Source: Ariolimax columbianus
Taxonomy: Eukaryota > Mollusca > Gastropoda > Stylommatophora > Arionidae
Assembly: GCA_036924085.1 (NCBI GenBank)
Contig: JAVGWX010000018.1
Span: 20,015,464-20,079,463, forward strand
Reading direction: 5' to 3'
Length of the DNA stretch: 64,000 nucleotides
Made by a program: the position numbers and the translations under genes. Under the pieces are notes generated by a model that was not told the origin of the DNA, ran no database searches, and worked only from the letters and a program-made list of their open reading frames with translations. Positions 54,493-64,000 of this stretch are shown here, piece after piece (position 1 is the first letter of the stretch; each line of letters starts with the position of its first letter).

Positions 54493-54720
54493 GGGATGGC
54501 GTGGTCGAATGGTTTCGATGCCTGCCTGCCGACAAGGAGAGCAGGGGTTCAAATCCCCTGGTAAGGAATAAATTATCTTTCAGTTGGAGGTGAAATAAAC
54601 AAACATAGCCAGTACACGACGTTGCGATAGAGAGGCGAAGCGGCCTGTAGTCCTCGGCCTAATAAACCCCTCGACCACTCCAGCGATGGGAAAAAAGTCG
54701 TAAATGCGGCAATAGTATCC
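54493..54720 (+). mobile_element. SINE-5 (tRNA-derived) copy
   Basis: GGGGATGGCGTGGTCGAATG (A-box region) and CAGGGGTTCAAATCCCCTGG (T-arm and B box) are nearly tRNA-perfect, but the bases following the T arm (TAAGG) do not pair with the 5' GGGGATG. It continues GTGAAATAAACAAACATAGC and ACCCCTCGACCACTCCAGC as in the 37-kb copy. Confidence 0.82.
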
Positions 54721-55194
54721 ATTGCATGCGAAGATGGCGACAAGATACTTGTGCTGCAAGATGTGTTCTCATATCACCATAGAAACCAATCTTGGCGAGG
54801 AATACTTTGCTTATGTCCCTCATGTGAGAAATCGGCTGTGGTGTTGTCGTGCGTTTTGCTTATTCGGTTTGCATGCCTACTCGAGACCACCACAAGGGAG
54901 GGAGTTTCCCTCTGTGCTCTAAGGAACGTTGGTAATGCTAACGCGCAAGGTGCAACGGTTCTGTGCAAACAACTCCCAGAAGGTGACTTGAGTGTTGAAA
55001 CTATTCAGAGGCACTTTCAAGGAGTAACTATATCGTTTGTTTTGTCCTCCTACTGAACGGTAGCCTGTTCTTAGCTCACCGTATAGCGGCTGCTTGAGGG
55101 AGGGGGGGGGGGAGGGGGAACCCATCTTGTCTCGTCCATCATATCTGGGTTTTCTGAAGAAGTGAATGCTCAACGTGTTAGTTTTACTTAGAAC
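54721..55194. other. Unassigned sequence with overlapping short frames
   Basis: Frames at 54722-54922 (Cys-rich, RYLCCKMCSHITIETNL) and 54751-55056 show no recognisable domain or supported splice sites. A G run lies at 55101-55119. Confidence 0.3.
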
Positions 55195-56150
55195 TTCTGA
55201 GATAGCGCTGCCCTGCCACCTGTTCCTGACCAGCCTAACCCCTTTGATCTTCCACCTTTTTCTCACTGACCAATCTAGTCCCTTTGTCCTGCCACTTGAT
55301 CCTGACCAACCTAACAACTTTGTCCTGCCACTTGATCCTGACCAACCTAGCCACTTTGTCCTGCCACTTGATCCTGACCAACCTAGCCACTTTGCCCTGC
55401 CACTTGATCCTGACCAACCTAGCCACTTTGTCCTGCCACTTGATCCTGACCAATCTAGTCCCTTTGTCCTGCCACTTGATCCTGACCAACCTAACAACTT
55501 TGTCCTGCCACCTGATCATGACCAACCTAACTACTTTGTCCTGCCACTTGATCCTGACCAACCTAGCCACTTTGTCATGTCACTTGATCCTGACCAACCT
55601 AACCACTTTGTCCTGCCACTTGATCCTGACCAACCTAGCCACTTTGCCCTGCCACCTGATCATGACCAACCTAACTACTTTGTCCTGCCACTTGATCCTG
55701 ACCAACCTAGCCACTTTGTCATGTCACTTGATCCTGACCAACCTAGCCACTTTGTCCTGCCACCTGATCATGACCAACCTAACCACTTTGTCCTGCCACC
55801 TGATCATGACCAACCTAACCACTTTGTCCTGCCACTTGATCCTGACCAACCTAGCCACTTTGCCCTGCCACCTGATCATGACCAACCTAACCACTTTGTC
55901 CTGCCACCTGATCATGACCAACCTAACCACTTTGTCCTGCCACTTGATCCTGACCAACCTAGCCACTTTGTCCTGCCACTTGATCCTGACCAACCTAACC
56001 ACTTTGTCCTGCCACTTGATCCTGACCAACCTAACCACTTTGTCCTGCCACTTGATCCTAACCAACCTAACCACTTTGTCCTGCCCCCTGATCCTGACCA
56101 ACCTAGCCACTTTGCCCTGCCACCTGATCCTGACCAACCTAGTTTTCCTA
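55195..56150. repeat. 36-bp minisatellite, about 26 copies
   Basis: Units of CCTGCCACTTGATCCTGACC plus AACCTAGCCACTTTGT. Variants (CCTGATCATGACC; CTAACCAC; CTAACAAC) recur in groups. The period equals 12 codons, so frames stay open on both strands (for example LPLDPDQPSHFV repeats for 329 codons). No flanking gene structure supports translation. Confidence 0.93.
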
Positions 56151-57441
56151 GATGAAAAGGAACACAAGCTTACGAAAGAGATAAAGAAAGCAAAGTGGAA
56201 TAGTCTGGCACCTGATCCTGACCGACCTAGTTTTCCTAGATGAAAAGGAACACAAGCTTACGAAAGAGATAAAGAAAGCAAAGTGGAAAAGTCTGGCACC
56301 TGATCCTGACCGACCTAGTTTTCCTAGATGAAAAGGAACACAAGCTTACGAAAGAGATAAAGAAAGCAAAGTGGAATAGTCTGCCACCTGATCCTGACCG
56401 ACCTAGTTTTCCTAGATGAAAAGGAACACAAGCTTACGAAAGAGATAAAGAAAGCAAAGTGGAATAGTCTGGCACCTGATCCTGACCGACCTAGTTTTCC
56501 TAGATGAAAAGGAACACAAGCTTACGAAAGAGATAAAGAAAGCAAAGTGGAATAGTCTGGCACCTGATCCTGACCGACCTAGTTTTCCTAGATGAAAAGG
56601 AACACAAGCTTACGAAAGAGATAAAGAAAGCAAAGTGGAATAGTCTGCCACCTGATCCTGACCGACCTAGTTTTCCTAGATGAAAAGGAACACAAGCTTA
56701 CGAAAGAGATAAAGAAAGCAAAGTGGAATAGTCTGCCACCTGATCCTGACCGACCTAGTTTTCCTAGATGAAAAGGAACACAAGCTTACGAAAGAGATAA
56801 AGAAGGCAAAGTGGAAAAGTCTGGCACCTGATCCTGACCGACCTAGTTTTCCTAGATGAAAAGGAACACAAGCTTACGAAAGAGATAAAGAAAGCAAAGT
56901 GGAAAAGTCTGGCACCTGATCCTGACCGACCTAGTTTTCCTAGATGAAAAGGAACACAAGCTTACGAAAGAGATAAAGAAAGCAAAGTGGAAAAGTCTGG
57001 CACCTGATCCTGACCGACCTAGTTTTCCTAGATGAAAAGGAACACAAGCTTACGAAAGAGATAAAGAAAGCAAAGTGGAAAAGTCTGGCACCTGATCCTG
57101 ACCGACCTAGTTTTCCTAGATGAAAAGGAACACAAGCTTACGAAAGAGATAAAGAAAGCAAAGTGGAAAAGTCTGGCACCTGATCCTGACCGACCTAGTT
57201 TTCCTAGATGAAAAGGAACACAAGCTTACGAAAGAGATAAAGAAAGCAAAGTGGAATAGTCTGGCACCTGATCCTGACCGACCTAGTTTTCCTAGATGAA
57301 AAGGAACACAAGCTTACGAAAGAGATAAAGAAAGCAAAGTGGAAAAGTCTGGCACCTGATCCTGACCAACCTAGTTTTCCTAGATGAAAAGGAACACAAG
57401 CTTACGAAAGAGATAAAGAAGGCAAAGTGGAAAAGTCTGGC
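56151..57441. repeat. 88-bp minisatellite, about 14.5 copies
   Basis: Units of CACCTGATCCTGACCGACCT, then AGTTTTCCTAGATG, AAAAGGAACACAAGCTTACG and AAGCAAAGTGGAA. The first 20 or so bases of each unit match the adjacent 36-bp repeat, so the two arrays share an origin. Units are almost identical (TAG versus AAG near AGTGGAA; CTGCCACC versus CTGGCACC), pointing to very recent amplification. Confidence 0.95.
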
Positions 57442-58650
57442 ACCTTCAGATACAAAACAATAATTAACATGGAAAATTTGGAAATAGAAAATGTGAAAGA
57501 ATTTCAATATTTAGGATCACCACCAAAAGAACAACCCAAAAAAACAAAGATAGAGATTGGCCAAAGGTTTGCAATTGCCACATATAAACCAATGTGTATG
57601 AAAAATTAGTGTCAGTTACCAGAAAGAAAATGAAGGTTCAACTGATCAGGACATGTGTTTTACTCCTGTGTTAACATTACGAAACATGGACATTTCACAA
57701 GATTATTTGCAAAAATAGATACTTTCTTCTTCTGCGTTCAGGTTTTTGGGTCATGCTAGATCTGTGGTACCGTCGGTAGGACGAAGTCCTCAGTCCTCTC
57801 CAGGTCCGCGTAGCAGTCCTACAGCTTCTGCATCACCTCGGCTCCCTCTTGTCAGATTTGGCGTCGTAGGTCTCTGTATACTGGGAAGTCATGTAGGATG
57901 TTTTCAGGGGGCCTGGACTCTGGTTCTACATGGACAGTCACGTGTGTGATATCTTGAGCCGATGTAGGTGACCCAATAGTCTGCAGTGGCCTGTTCTCAT
58001 GCGAAAGATGGTGATCTGTTGGTGTCTGTGGAGCTGGTGGATTGAGTCTGGGGAGCTGGTAGATTGGGTCATGTGTATTGCTTACGTCCATGTCTTTCTT
58101 CTATTCTGAGCTGTACTGATTGTGGATGATAGTTTTTGAATCTCGGCAAGACGAAATAAGATACCATCTTATGAAATGAAGTGTCATTGGAGAATAGTGG
58201 AAATAGCTAGGACAAGTAATAAATCAAATAGAGAAATGTTGCAACCACTAGGTACATGTATGGCAGAAAACTGGCTTATAAATAACATCCCAGGGTAGAA
58301 GTTGGGTTATTTAGATCATATGAACAGACACAATATCTTGGAGAGGCAGATAGTGGAAGGCCCGATATCTGGGAAATGGGAAAGAGGACTAACAACAGCG
58401 TTTCATCATAGTAAGAGAAAAATGATGTTGAAGGTCCATTACAGCCAACTTCGATACGGTCTCAGCACTTGCCTTTATCATCATCATGATGATCAGAGTT
58501 TGTGGAGCAAGGAGAAGGCACCATTATCAGACAATATCAAGAGATGGACTGACAATAGCCTTACATCATAGTAAGGAACAAATGATGTTGAAGGTCCAGT
58601 GCAGTCAACCTTCGATACGGTGGCAGCACTTGCCTTTATCATGACCACAG
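57442..58650 (+). mobile_element. RTE-like LINE fossil split by a reversed LINE-I relative
   Basis: Left part: MENLEIENVKEFQYLGSPPK then IGQRFAIATYKP, a thumb-region block, and KVQLIRTC near 57633. Right part from about 58290: LGYLDHMNRHNILERQIVEG then PISGKWERG, the usual C-terminal GH...ILEGKI.GK..RGRP block. The 3' piece TAGTAAG-AAATGATGTTGAAGG is present twice (58409 and 58569 regions). The gap at 57725-58150 is filled by another element. Confidence 0.65.
57725..58150 (-). mobile_element. LINE-I relative (family 3) 3' remnant
   Basis: The minus strand reads through ITIFRMRTGHCRLLGHLHRL (frame shifted), then a Cys-poor knuckle remnant and ENILHDFPVYRDLRRQI. Its 3' end complement CTTCTTCTGCGTTC is at 57725. 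It is similar to the fragment at 44580-45190. Inserted into an RTE-like fossil. Confidence 0.65.
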
Positions 58651-59539
58651 TTTGTATAGACTACAAGACATCAGAAGCAAACACTTCGTCGTTGCAATAA
58701 ACAAAACAACCGAAACAGTGATTCCACCAAATGAACCATCTACCACTCCACCAAAACCCACCACTACATCAAAATCCACCACTTCACCAAAAATCACACA
58801 GCAGAGAAGAACCAACAGGTATCAAGCTTAAAGAGAGCCAGAAGCCACAAGAAGAAACGTGCGTATCTCGCTGTACGACAGTTCACTCATGCCACTGGTC
58901 CAATTGTTTTCATGTATATTAAAAACAGCGCGTCCCCTCGCAGCTGATGTCGAACGCGTCGTCGGACGCCATTTTGTATGCTTCGTTCAGTTTGTTTACA
59001 ACATGTTCTGCGCGTGTCTCAGCGTAGTAATCTGGCAATTTCAAAACTTGTTAAATAACTTTTCATACTTTTTTTTTAATGTTATTATTTCAAATTAATT
59101 CAAATGGCACATAAACCTAGTGAAAGCTTCTTACTTTAAAAAGAAAAACTAAAAATGATCAAGCTACGCGAGAGCAGCATGTCAGACGTCGAGAATATCC
59201 GAGCTGGGCGACTCAAAAACTGTTTGCACAGTAGTTAATGCTAATGAGGAGTGTGGTCGCATTTAAAAGAGATTCAAAGCGCACCTCCGATGAATACTAA
59301 GGTTATTATAGAAAGAGGTAGTTTTCTTTCTCATTTGAAAGTATTCAAGGTTTCCATAGAAGATTAAACAAATCGCAATGTTGCATTTACCTTAACTTAT
59401 CTAAGTGCTCCATTTGTGGAAGCATTTGGTTCAACCCGGAATTTGGCTCCCGTATCCAGGTTTTCGAGAAACATGATTTGACATTTGCATTAGGGGTTTG
59501 ATAGCAGTGGGTTTTTTGTACATGGTGATGTTGTCAACC
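58651..59539. other. Intergenic or intronic; nothing recognised
   Basis: A short CCACCACTACATCAAAATCC-type repeat (about 17 bp, three to four copies) lies at 58735-58800. Otherwise AT-rich, no motifs. Confidence 0.4.
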
Positions 59540-59945
59540 CTATGCGAAAGAGAGGTGTGAGGCTTGTAAAGGTTGGTTTGGGAGGTTTGGGAAGAGAGGT
59601 TTGAGACATGTAAAGGTTTATTCATGAGATTTAGGAAGAGAGGTTTGAGACTAGCAAAGGTTGATTCATGAGGTTTAGGAAGAGAGATTTGAGACTAGCA
59701 AAGGTTGATTTGTGAGGTTTGGGAAGAGAGGTTTGAGACTAGCAAAGGTTGATTTGTGAGGTTTAGGAAGAGAGGGTTTAGGATTGTAAAGATTTATTTG
59801 GAAGGTTTAGGAAGAGAGGTTTTAGGCTTGTAAAGATTGATTTGGGAGGTATAGGAAGAAAGGTTTGAGGCTTGTAAAGGTTCATTCATGAGGTTTAGGA
59901 AGAGAGGTTTGAGGTTAGTAAATGTTGATTAATGAGGTTTAATGA
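59540..59945. repeat. 44-bp minisatellite (GAGGTTTAGGAAGAGAGG)
   Basis: About nine degenerate copies of a 44-bp unit with GAGGTTTGAGACTAGC and AAAGGTTGATTCAT. Divergence between copies is moderate, so the array is older than those at 13 or 56 kb. Confidence 0.88.
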
Positions 59946-60104
59946 TAGGCTTCATCTCAATAACTTAAAAGAGTAAAGTCGAGTAGCAAATGTAAAAATG
60001 GCTGATGGTCAAGACGCTCCCTAAAATGAACCTGCCGAAGTAGCTAAGCTGACAAAAGTTGGTTGTGACATCAAATAATATATATCTTAAGTTGAGGAAA
60101 CGGC

Positions 60105-60345
60105 CTTTTACGGAATAGACAAACTTGGCAGAGATGGGCAGACCAAGATGTTCAGATTCCGAACAGGATATTGCTGCCTCAAGACCCACTTCCACAGAAT
60201 GAGTCTCAGAGACACCGCCACATGCGTCACCCAAGCAAACAACAGAACATTTACTGCAGAACTGCCTTACTTTTACAGACAAAAGAGATGCTGTCCTGGG
60301 GAAGCGACAAGCTCGAGAAGATGTGATAGATTGTAGAAAACCCAA
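60105..60345 (+). mobile_element. LINE-I relative 3' remnant
   Basis: TKMFRFRTGYCCLKTHFHRM then DTATCVTQANNRTFTAELPY resembles the post-RNase H region and a destroyed knuckle (compare VFRLRTGHNRLRYHLF in copy 1). It has lost most Cys/His ligands and is an old fossil. Confidence 0.5.
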
Positions 60346-61636
60346 AACAGTCTCCTTCGTAAACCTCGCTGGTTTAGAAGCATTGCGTCAGTGTAAGCGT
60401 CAGTGTAAGCGTCAGTGTATCAAAGCGGCAAAGGGTAGACTAACGACTCTTATACACGCTAATGCACCCTGCGATATTATGTCGCCATTACCAATAAACG
60501 AAAATGTCTTGAGGTCCGCAATGTTGTCCCCGTGTTGTTCATTCATTTGCAATTTTTTGCCATGCTAATAGACCTGGCGTTGTTGTTTACTTTATAAATG
60601 ATAGTTTAAACATGTTTGCTGGCTTTAATAAGCACGGCTAGTTGAAAAGGTCGAGTGGTTCTCTGCGGTTTTCGCTTTACGCCGGGTGTCTGGTCATTAA
60701 CTCGCCGTAATAGCGAAGTACGTTTGAGCAAGTGCCGCATACGGATGGTGTGAGGAAGCCTATAAACGATCTGGAAACCCTCTGGCTTATATCACTTTCA
60801 TTTTGTTCCCCCACACTTGGATCACTATTTTCCTTTTTCCATATTTGGCCGCCACTGGCTTATCCGGCCCTTTTCCCCTCAATTCTTACGCTCTCCTGGC
60901 CACCTTATTTGACCGATGTCCTTCATTTACAGTCGAGCTTTCGACCCAACCAGTCGGGATGAAAGAGATTATATCAGATAAGTAGACCAATTTGTCTCTA
61001 TATATGTTAACATCCCCCATACATGTATGTATCCCTTCTTCTATAATTTGCTAGTTCAACATTGTTGTTATTTGTTGTCCCTGATAAAAGCCTATTGGTC
61101 GTAAAGTACGTTTTGTCCGTGTTCTCGTCTCGGTGGAGTATTTTGATTAAACTCAACTTTAACATTTTGTTTCATTTATTTTTTCCCATTTTCCTTTAAC
61201 GAGCGGGCGTCTAGCCCAGACCTGGCTACAGAGCACCTTACGTCATCAAGACAAATCCGTCTGACGCTCCCGCCACCATCGCTTGCAATGGGAAACTAAC
61301 TTTATGCTGTCTTCCTGAAAACATCTCAACCATACGGTAGAAGAGCAGCGACAATGTCAATGGTGCCTGACTCTGCAATGACCTTTTACTGTTCTTGTTC
61401 CTTTTTGTTCCAGCCGGAGTATAGGGACACCACTTAAGTTGTCCTTGCTTATGAAGTCTGTACCAATGCACGTGGCGTGCTTTTGCATTTGTGATTTCTG
61501 TAGTAATATGTCTGCACAATAAGGTCGCTAGTCCCATGCACAACTCGCTTAAGCCGTGTTTTACTATACACGTGGAAGTGCACTGGTCCATTTATTTTCT
61601 CACCCGTGCGAGGCCCTAGGATTCAGTTGATCAGTT
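60346..61636. other. No gene recognised; 12-bp triplication
   Basis: A 12-bp unit CAGTGTAAGCGT is present three times at 60389-60420. A minus-strand frame at 61238-61591 (117 codons) contains no known motif. Other sequence is AT-rich and featureless. Confidence 0.4.
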
Positions 61637-61815
61637 CACAGTATGAAAATTGTTCAGTCTCTGAATATTGTTCCCAGTCTGAATATTGTTCAAAATCTGA
61701 ATATTGTTTGAAGTCTGAATGTTGTTTGAAGTCTGAATGTTGTTTGAACTCTGAATGTTGTTCAAAGTCTGAATATTGTTCGAAGTCTGAAAATTGTTAA
61801 CATTCTGAATATTGC
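61637..61815. repeat. 18-bp minisatellite (TCTGAATATTGTTCAAAG)
   Basis: About ten copies of an 18-bp unit. An 18-bp period preserves frames, giving Ser-Glu-Tyr-Cys repeats one way and Asn-Ile-Gln repeats the other. It lies just left of LINE-I copy 4. Confidence 0.93.
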
Positions 61816-61864
61816 TAAATGATCCAGTCTTGATGAAGATTTCCATGTTCGCCTGTTATATAAG

Positions 61865-63470
61865 ATGTTAGATGCTCTCTGTCTGGTCAAAATAAACGAG
61901 GAGAAAACCACATGCACAATATTCTCGCTTTCAACCAAACCCCAAAATACCAAATTAAGTTTAAATGGCAAATTCCTGCAGCCAAACGACAACCCAAACT
62001 ATCTGGGAGTCACATTTGATCGGCGCATGACATGGAAAAGTCAGATCGAGAGAAACCGAAGGAGATCCAGAGAAAGAATGGCAATCATGAGGAAACATGC
62101 TGGCACAAGCTGGGGAGCAGACGAAAGCATACTAAAGAAACTGTACACTGGAAGAGTGAGACCAGTTCTCGAGTATGGCATTGCGGCATGGACAACAGCA
62201 GCAAAGGCGAACTTCGATAAAGTTAGCAAACTTCAAAACCAAGCCATGAGAGTTATAATAGGAGGCATGAAGTCAACGCCAACTATAGAACTTGAAAAGA
62301 TTACAAAACTGCAATCCATGACCGATAGAAGAGACTGCAGAGCCCAGCTGCAGTCAGAGAAACTCTGAAGACTGACTGACCATCCAATGCACCAGAGAAT
62401 AAACAATTTGAGAAATGGGAAACTAAAGCGGAGAAACTTTGCAGAAATAGCCAAAGCAAAGATGCACGAAGATCCCATAAACGGACTAACAACACCAAAA
62501 CCCATCACTACTGTACGAAAACCTACCTGGAGGCAGCATATATTTCCAGAGGTGGTAGAAAATATACCAGGTATTGGAAACAAAAACTGCCAGACTGAAA
62601 AAGAAAGGAGAGATACTACCCTAAGCTTTATATCGAAAAACTACCCAAGCATGGACTGGACACATGCATACACCGACGGTTCTGTAACAAACACTACACA
62701 GAACGGAGGGGCAGGAGCATTCCTGAACCTACCAAATGGCAGAAAAATAACACTGTCATTCGCTACTGGTAAGTACACAAGCAATTTCAGAGCGGAGGCA
62801 GAGGCACTGAGGGCGGCACTGGAAGAAATGGTGACACACAAAGAAAATGAAAGCCATATAGTCCTGCTTACAGATGCTCTCGCCGTAGTCACGGCGCTAA
62901 AAAGCCAGAAAAACACTGAGCTTAATGACTTAAGAGCAGTACTCTGCAAACTGTGCCAGCAGTCCGCACCAAAAAGGGTAGTGGTACAGTGGGTCCCATC
63001 ACACTGCAACATCCAAGGCAACGAGGAGGCAGACAGACTGGCAAAAGAAGGTGCAAGACTACCACAAACAGATACTGGTATGACGTACGAAGAGTCAAAA
63101 CGGCTTATCAAATACATGACCAGATACATGACCAAATAGGAAACCGAATATACTGGTTACACCAAAAACGATGCCTATTACCAGTTGAACAGAAGAGAGC
63201 AGGTCGTGGTCTTCAGACTTCGCACTGACCACAATAGACTGAGGTACCACCTATTCAACAAATTGAAGATAGGTGGTACCGACGAATGCCCGTGCTGTAC
63301 CGGTAAAATGACCGCTGAACATCTGCTGCAGAACTGCCCGACATAAGAGGATCAGAGAGAGCAGATGTGGCCATCACCAGTGGAACTGCAGGACAAGCTC
63401 TATGGCAGTGTCGACAGCCTCAGGATGACCGCCGCTTTTTTCGAAAAAATAATGGTTACTGTCTGACTGC
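61865..63470 (+). pseudogene. LINE-I RT-RNase H remnant with several stops
   Basis: Two open parts: 61865-62368 (RT thumb and linker) and 62387-63139 (linker and RNase H with TDGS, RAEAEAL, TDAL and NEEADRLAKEG). The first break is a TGA at 62366-62368 where copy 1 has CGA, a CpG-type change. A second is a TAG at 63137-63139. Just before it, a 12-bp duplication gives YMTRYMT. A third stop is TAA within ACATAAGAGG (about 63343). The knuckle reads CPCCTG instead of CPCGTG. Otherwise the RNase H acidic residues are kept. Confidence 0.88.
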
Positions 63471-63489
63471 GTACGATGAAGAAGAAGAA
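61883..63489 (+). mobile_element. LINE-I copy 4: 5'-truncated, 9-bp TSD
   Basis: Exact direct repeat GCTCTCTGT at 61874-61882 and 63490-63498. It starts at LVKINEEKTT in the RT thumb-proximal region and ends with CTGACTGCGTACGATGAAG and a short GAA tail. Very similar to copy 1. Confidence 0.93.
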
Positions 63490-63498
63490 GCTCTCTGT

Positions 63499-64000
63499 GA
63501 GTTTGCTTTCACCTTTCAATATATTCACCTTTCTTCAGACTGAGTCTCACTTTTTCCCTCTTTAGCAAACCTGCCTCGTCTCTCCCATGCATTTTGCAGG
63601 TGACAAAAATCTAATGCATTTACACACTGTTCAAATTATTGTTGGAATAAATAAAATCGTGTTCAAATTGATTGCCAACAAACACGTACTAAACTTTAAT
63701 TAAAATGTCATTATTTTCTTCATTACACCTCAAGCTGTCTGATTTTTGACACTTGCATAGATCCACACCTTCTGTATCACAGATGAAGATGCTATTCAAA
63801 CATATTGACACATCCTTTAATTCTGCGGTCAATATCTGTCAGCCTACCGCCACGTTTTCCGTTACCCTTGTAGACCCAGACTTACCCTGCCAAGAAATGT
63901 CCTCAAAACGTCAGAAAGCATAAATCCCAATTGAGTTTTACGACAAATATATATATTTCGTCAAGAAATACTCAACTAATCCAACAACTGCTCAACAAAT
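63499..64000. other. Right end, nothing recognised
   Basis: AT-rich sequence with no open frame of interest. No exon resembling ovo zinc fingers 3 and 4 was found here. Confidence 0.5.

Noticed and set aside
54493..54570. tRNA gene (good A and B boxes and T arm)
   Set aside because: No acceptor-stem complement after the T arm, and the sequence continues into a body shared with another copy at 37.3 kb; it is a SINE head.
55166..56243. Open frames of over 300 codons encoding 12-residue repeats (LPLDPDQPSHFV)
   Set aside because: The 36-bp period keeps two plus-strand frames and a minus-strand frame open simultaneously; no splice or promoter context, so a minisatellite artefact is far more likely than an antifreeze- or collagen-like gene.

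Overview
This is non-coding-rich animal DNA, most plausibly from a lophotrochozoan such as a gastropod mollusc (inference from the SINE/LINE mix; not proven). It has GT-AG introns, non-LTR retrotransposons with microsatellite tails, several tRNA-derived SINE families and many minisatellites. I see no bacterial-type operon, tRNA/rRNA gene or CRISPR array.

Only one host gene is convincing: a plus-strand OVO/Shavenbaby-type C2H2 zinc-finger transcription factor. Three exons are visible: 29629-32051 (long, disordered, with two eh1-like motifs and a short-repeat domain), 49456-49543 (29 codons) and 52412-52594 (zinc fingers 1 and 2, containing GKGFNDTFDLKRH). Splice phases match across both introns (0/0 and 1/1). 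The first exon(s) and the exon carrying the remaining fingers are not seen and probably lie outside the window. Intron lengths are about 17.4 kb and 2.9 kb, and both introns are packed with repeats.

The rest is a mosaic of mobile elements. LINE-I is an I-group-like element with RT, RNase H and a CCHC-like knuckle; four copies end in (GAA)n and have recognisable target-site duplications (TSDs): 16120-18078, 18169-19385, 53748-54319 and 61883-63489. Older relatives lie near 42, 45, 58 and 60 kb. LINE-C is a CR1/L2-group-like element with a TTAAG-type tail, present as truncated copies near 2, 3, 10, 33, 43 and 48 kb. RTE-like and other decayed RT fragments lie near 19.6, 20.3, 25.4, 27.5, 32.5/34, 51.6 and 57.5-58.6 kb.

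SINE-1 (about 360 bp, starting GGGATCAAGATGCTGAGC) occurs about a dozen times with either (GAA)n or (CCAAG)n tails. SINE-2 has an (AAC)n tail and 37-bp tandem repeats in its 5' part. SINE-3 is tRNA-headed and shares a core with SINE-1. Further tRNA-like families are called SINE-4, SINE-5 and SINE-6 here.

Tandem arrays occupy much of the remainder, with periods of 11, 18, 21, 23, 32, 36, 37, 40-48, 80 and 88 bp. Several can be traced to a SINE: the 1-kb CAA-rich array at 7.3-8.3 kb grows from a SINE-2 tail, the 32-bp array at 48.1-48.65 kb from the SINE-1 5' region, and GAA arrays from SINE-1 or LINE-I tails. This conversion of retroposons into satellites, plus nested insertions with readable TSDs, is the most distinctive feature of the window.
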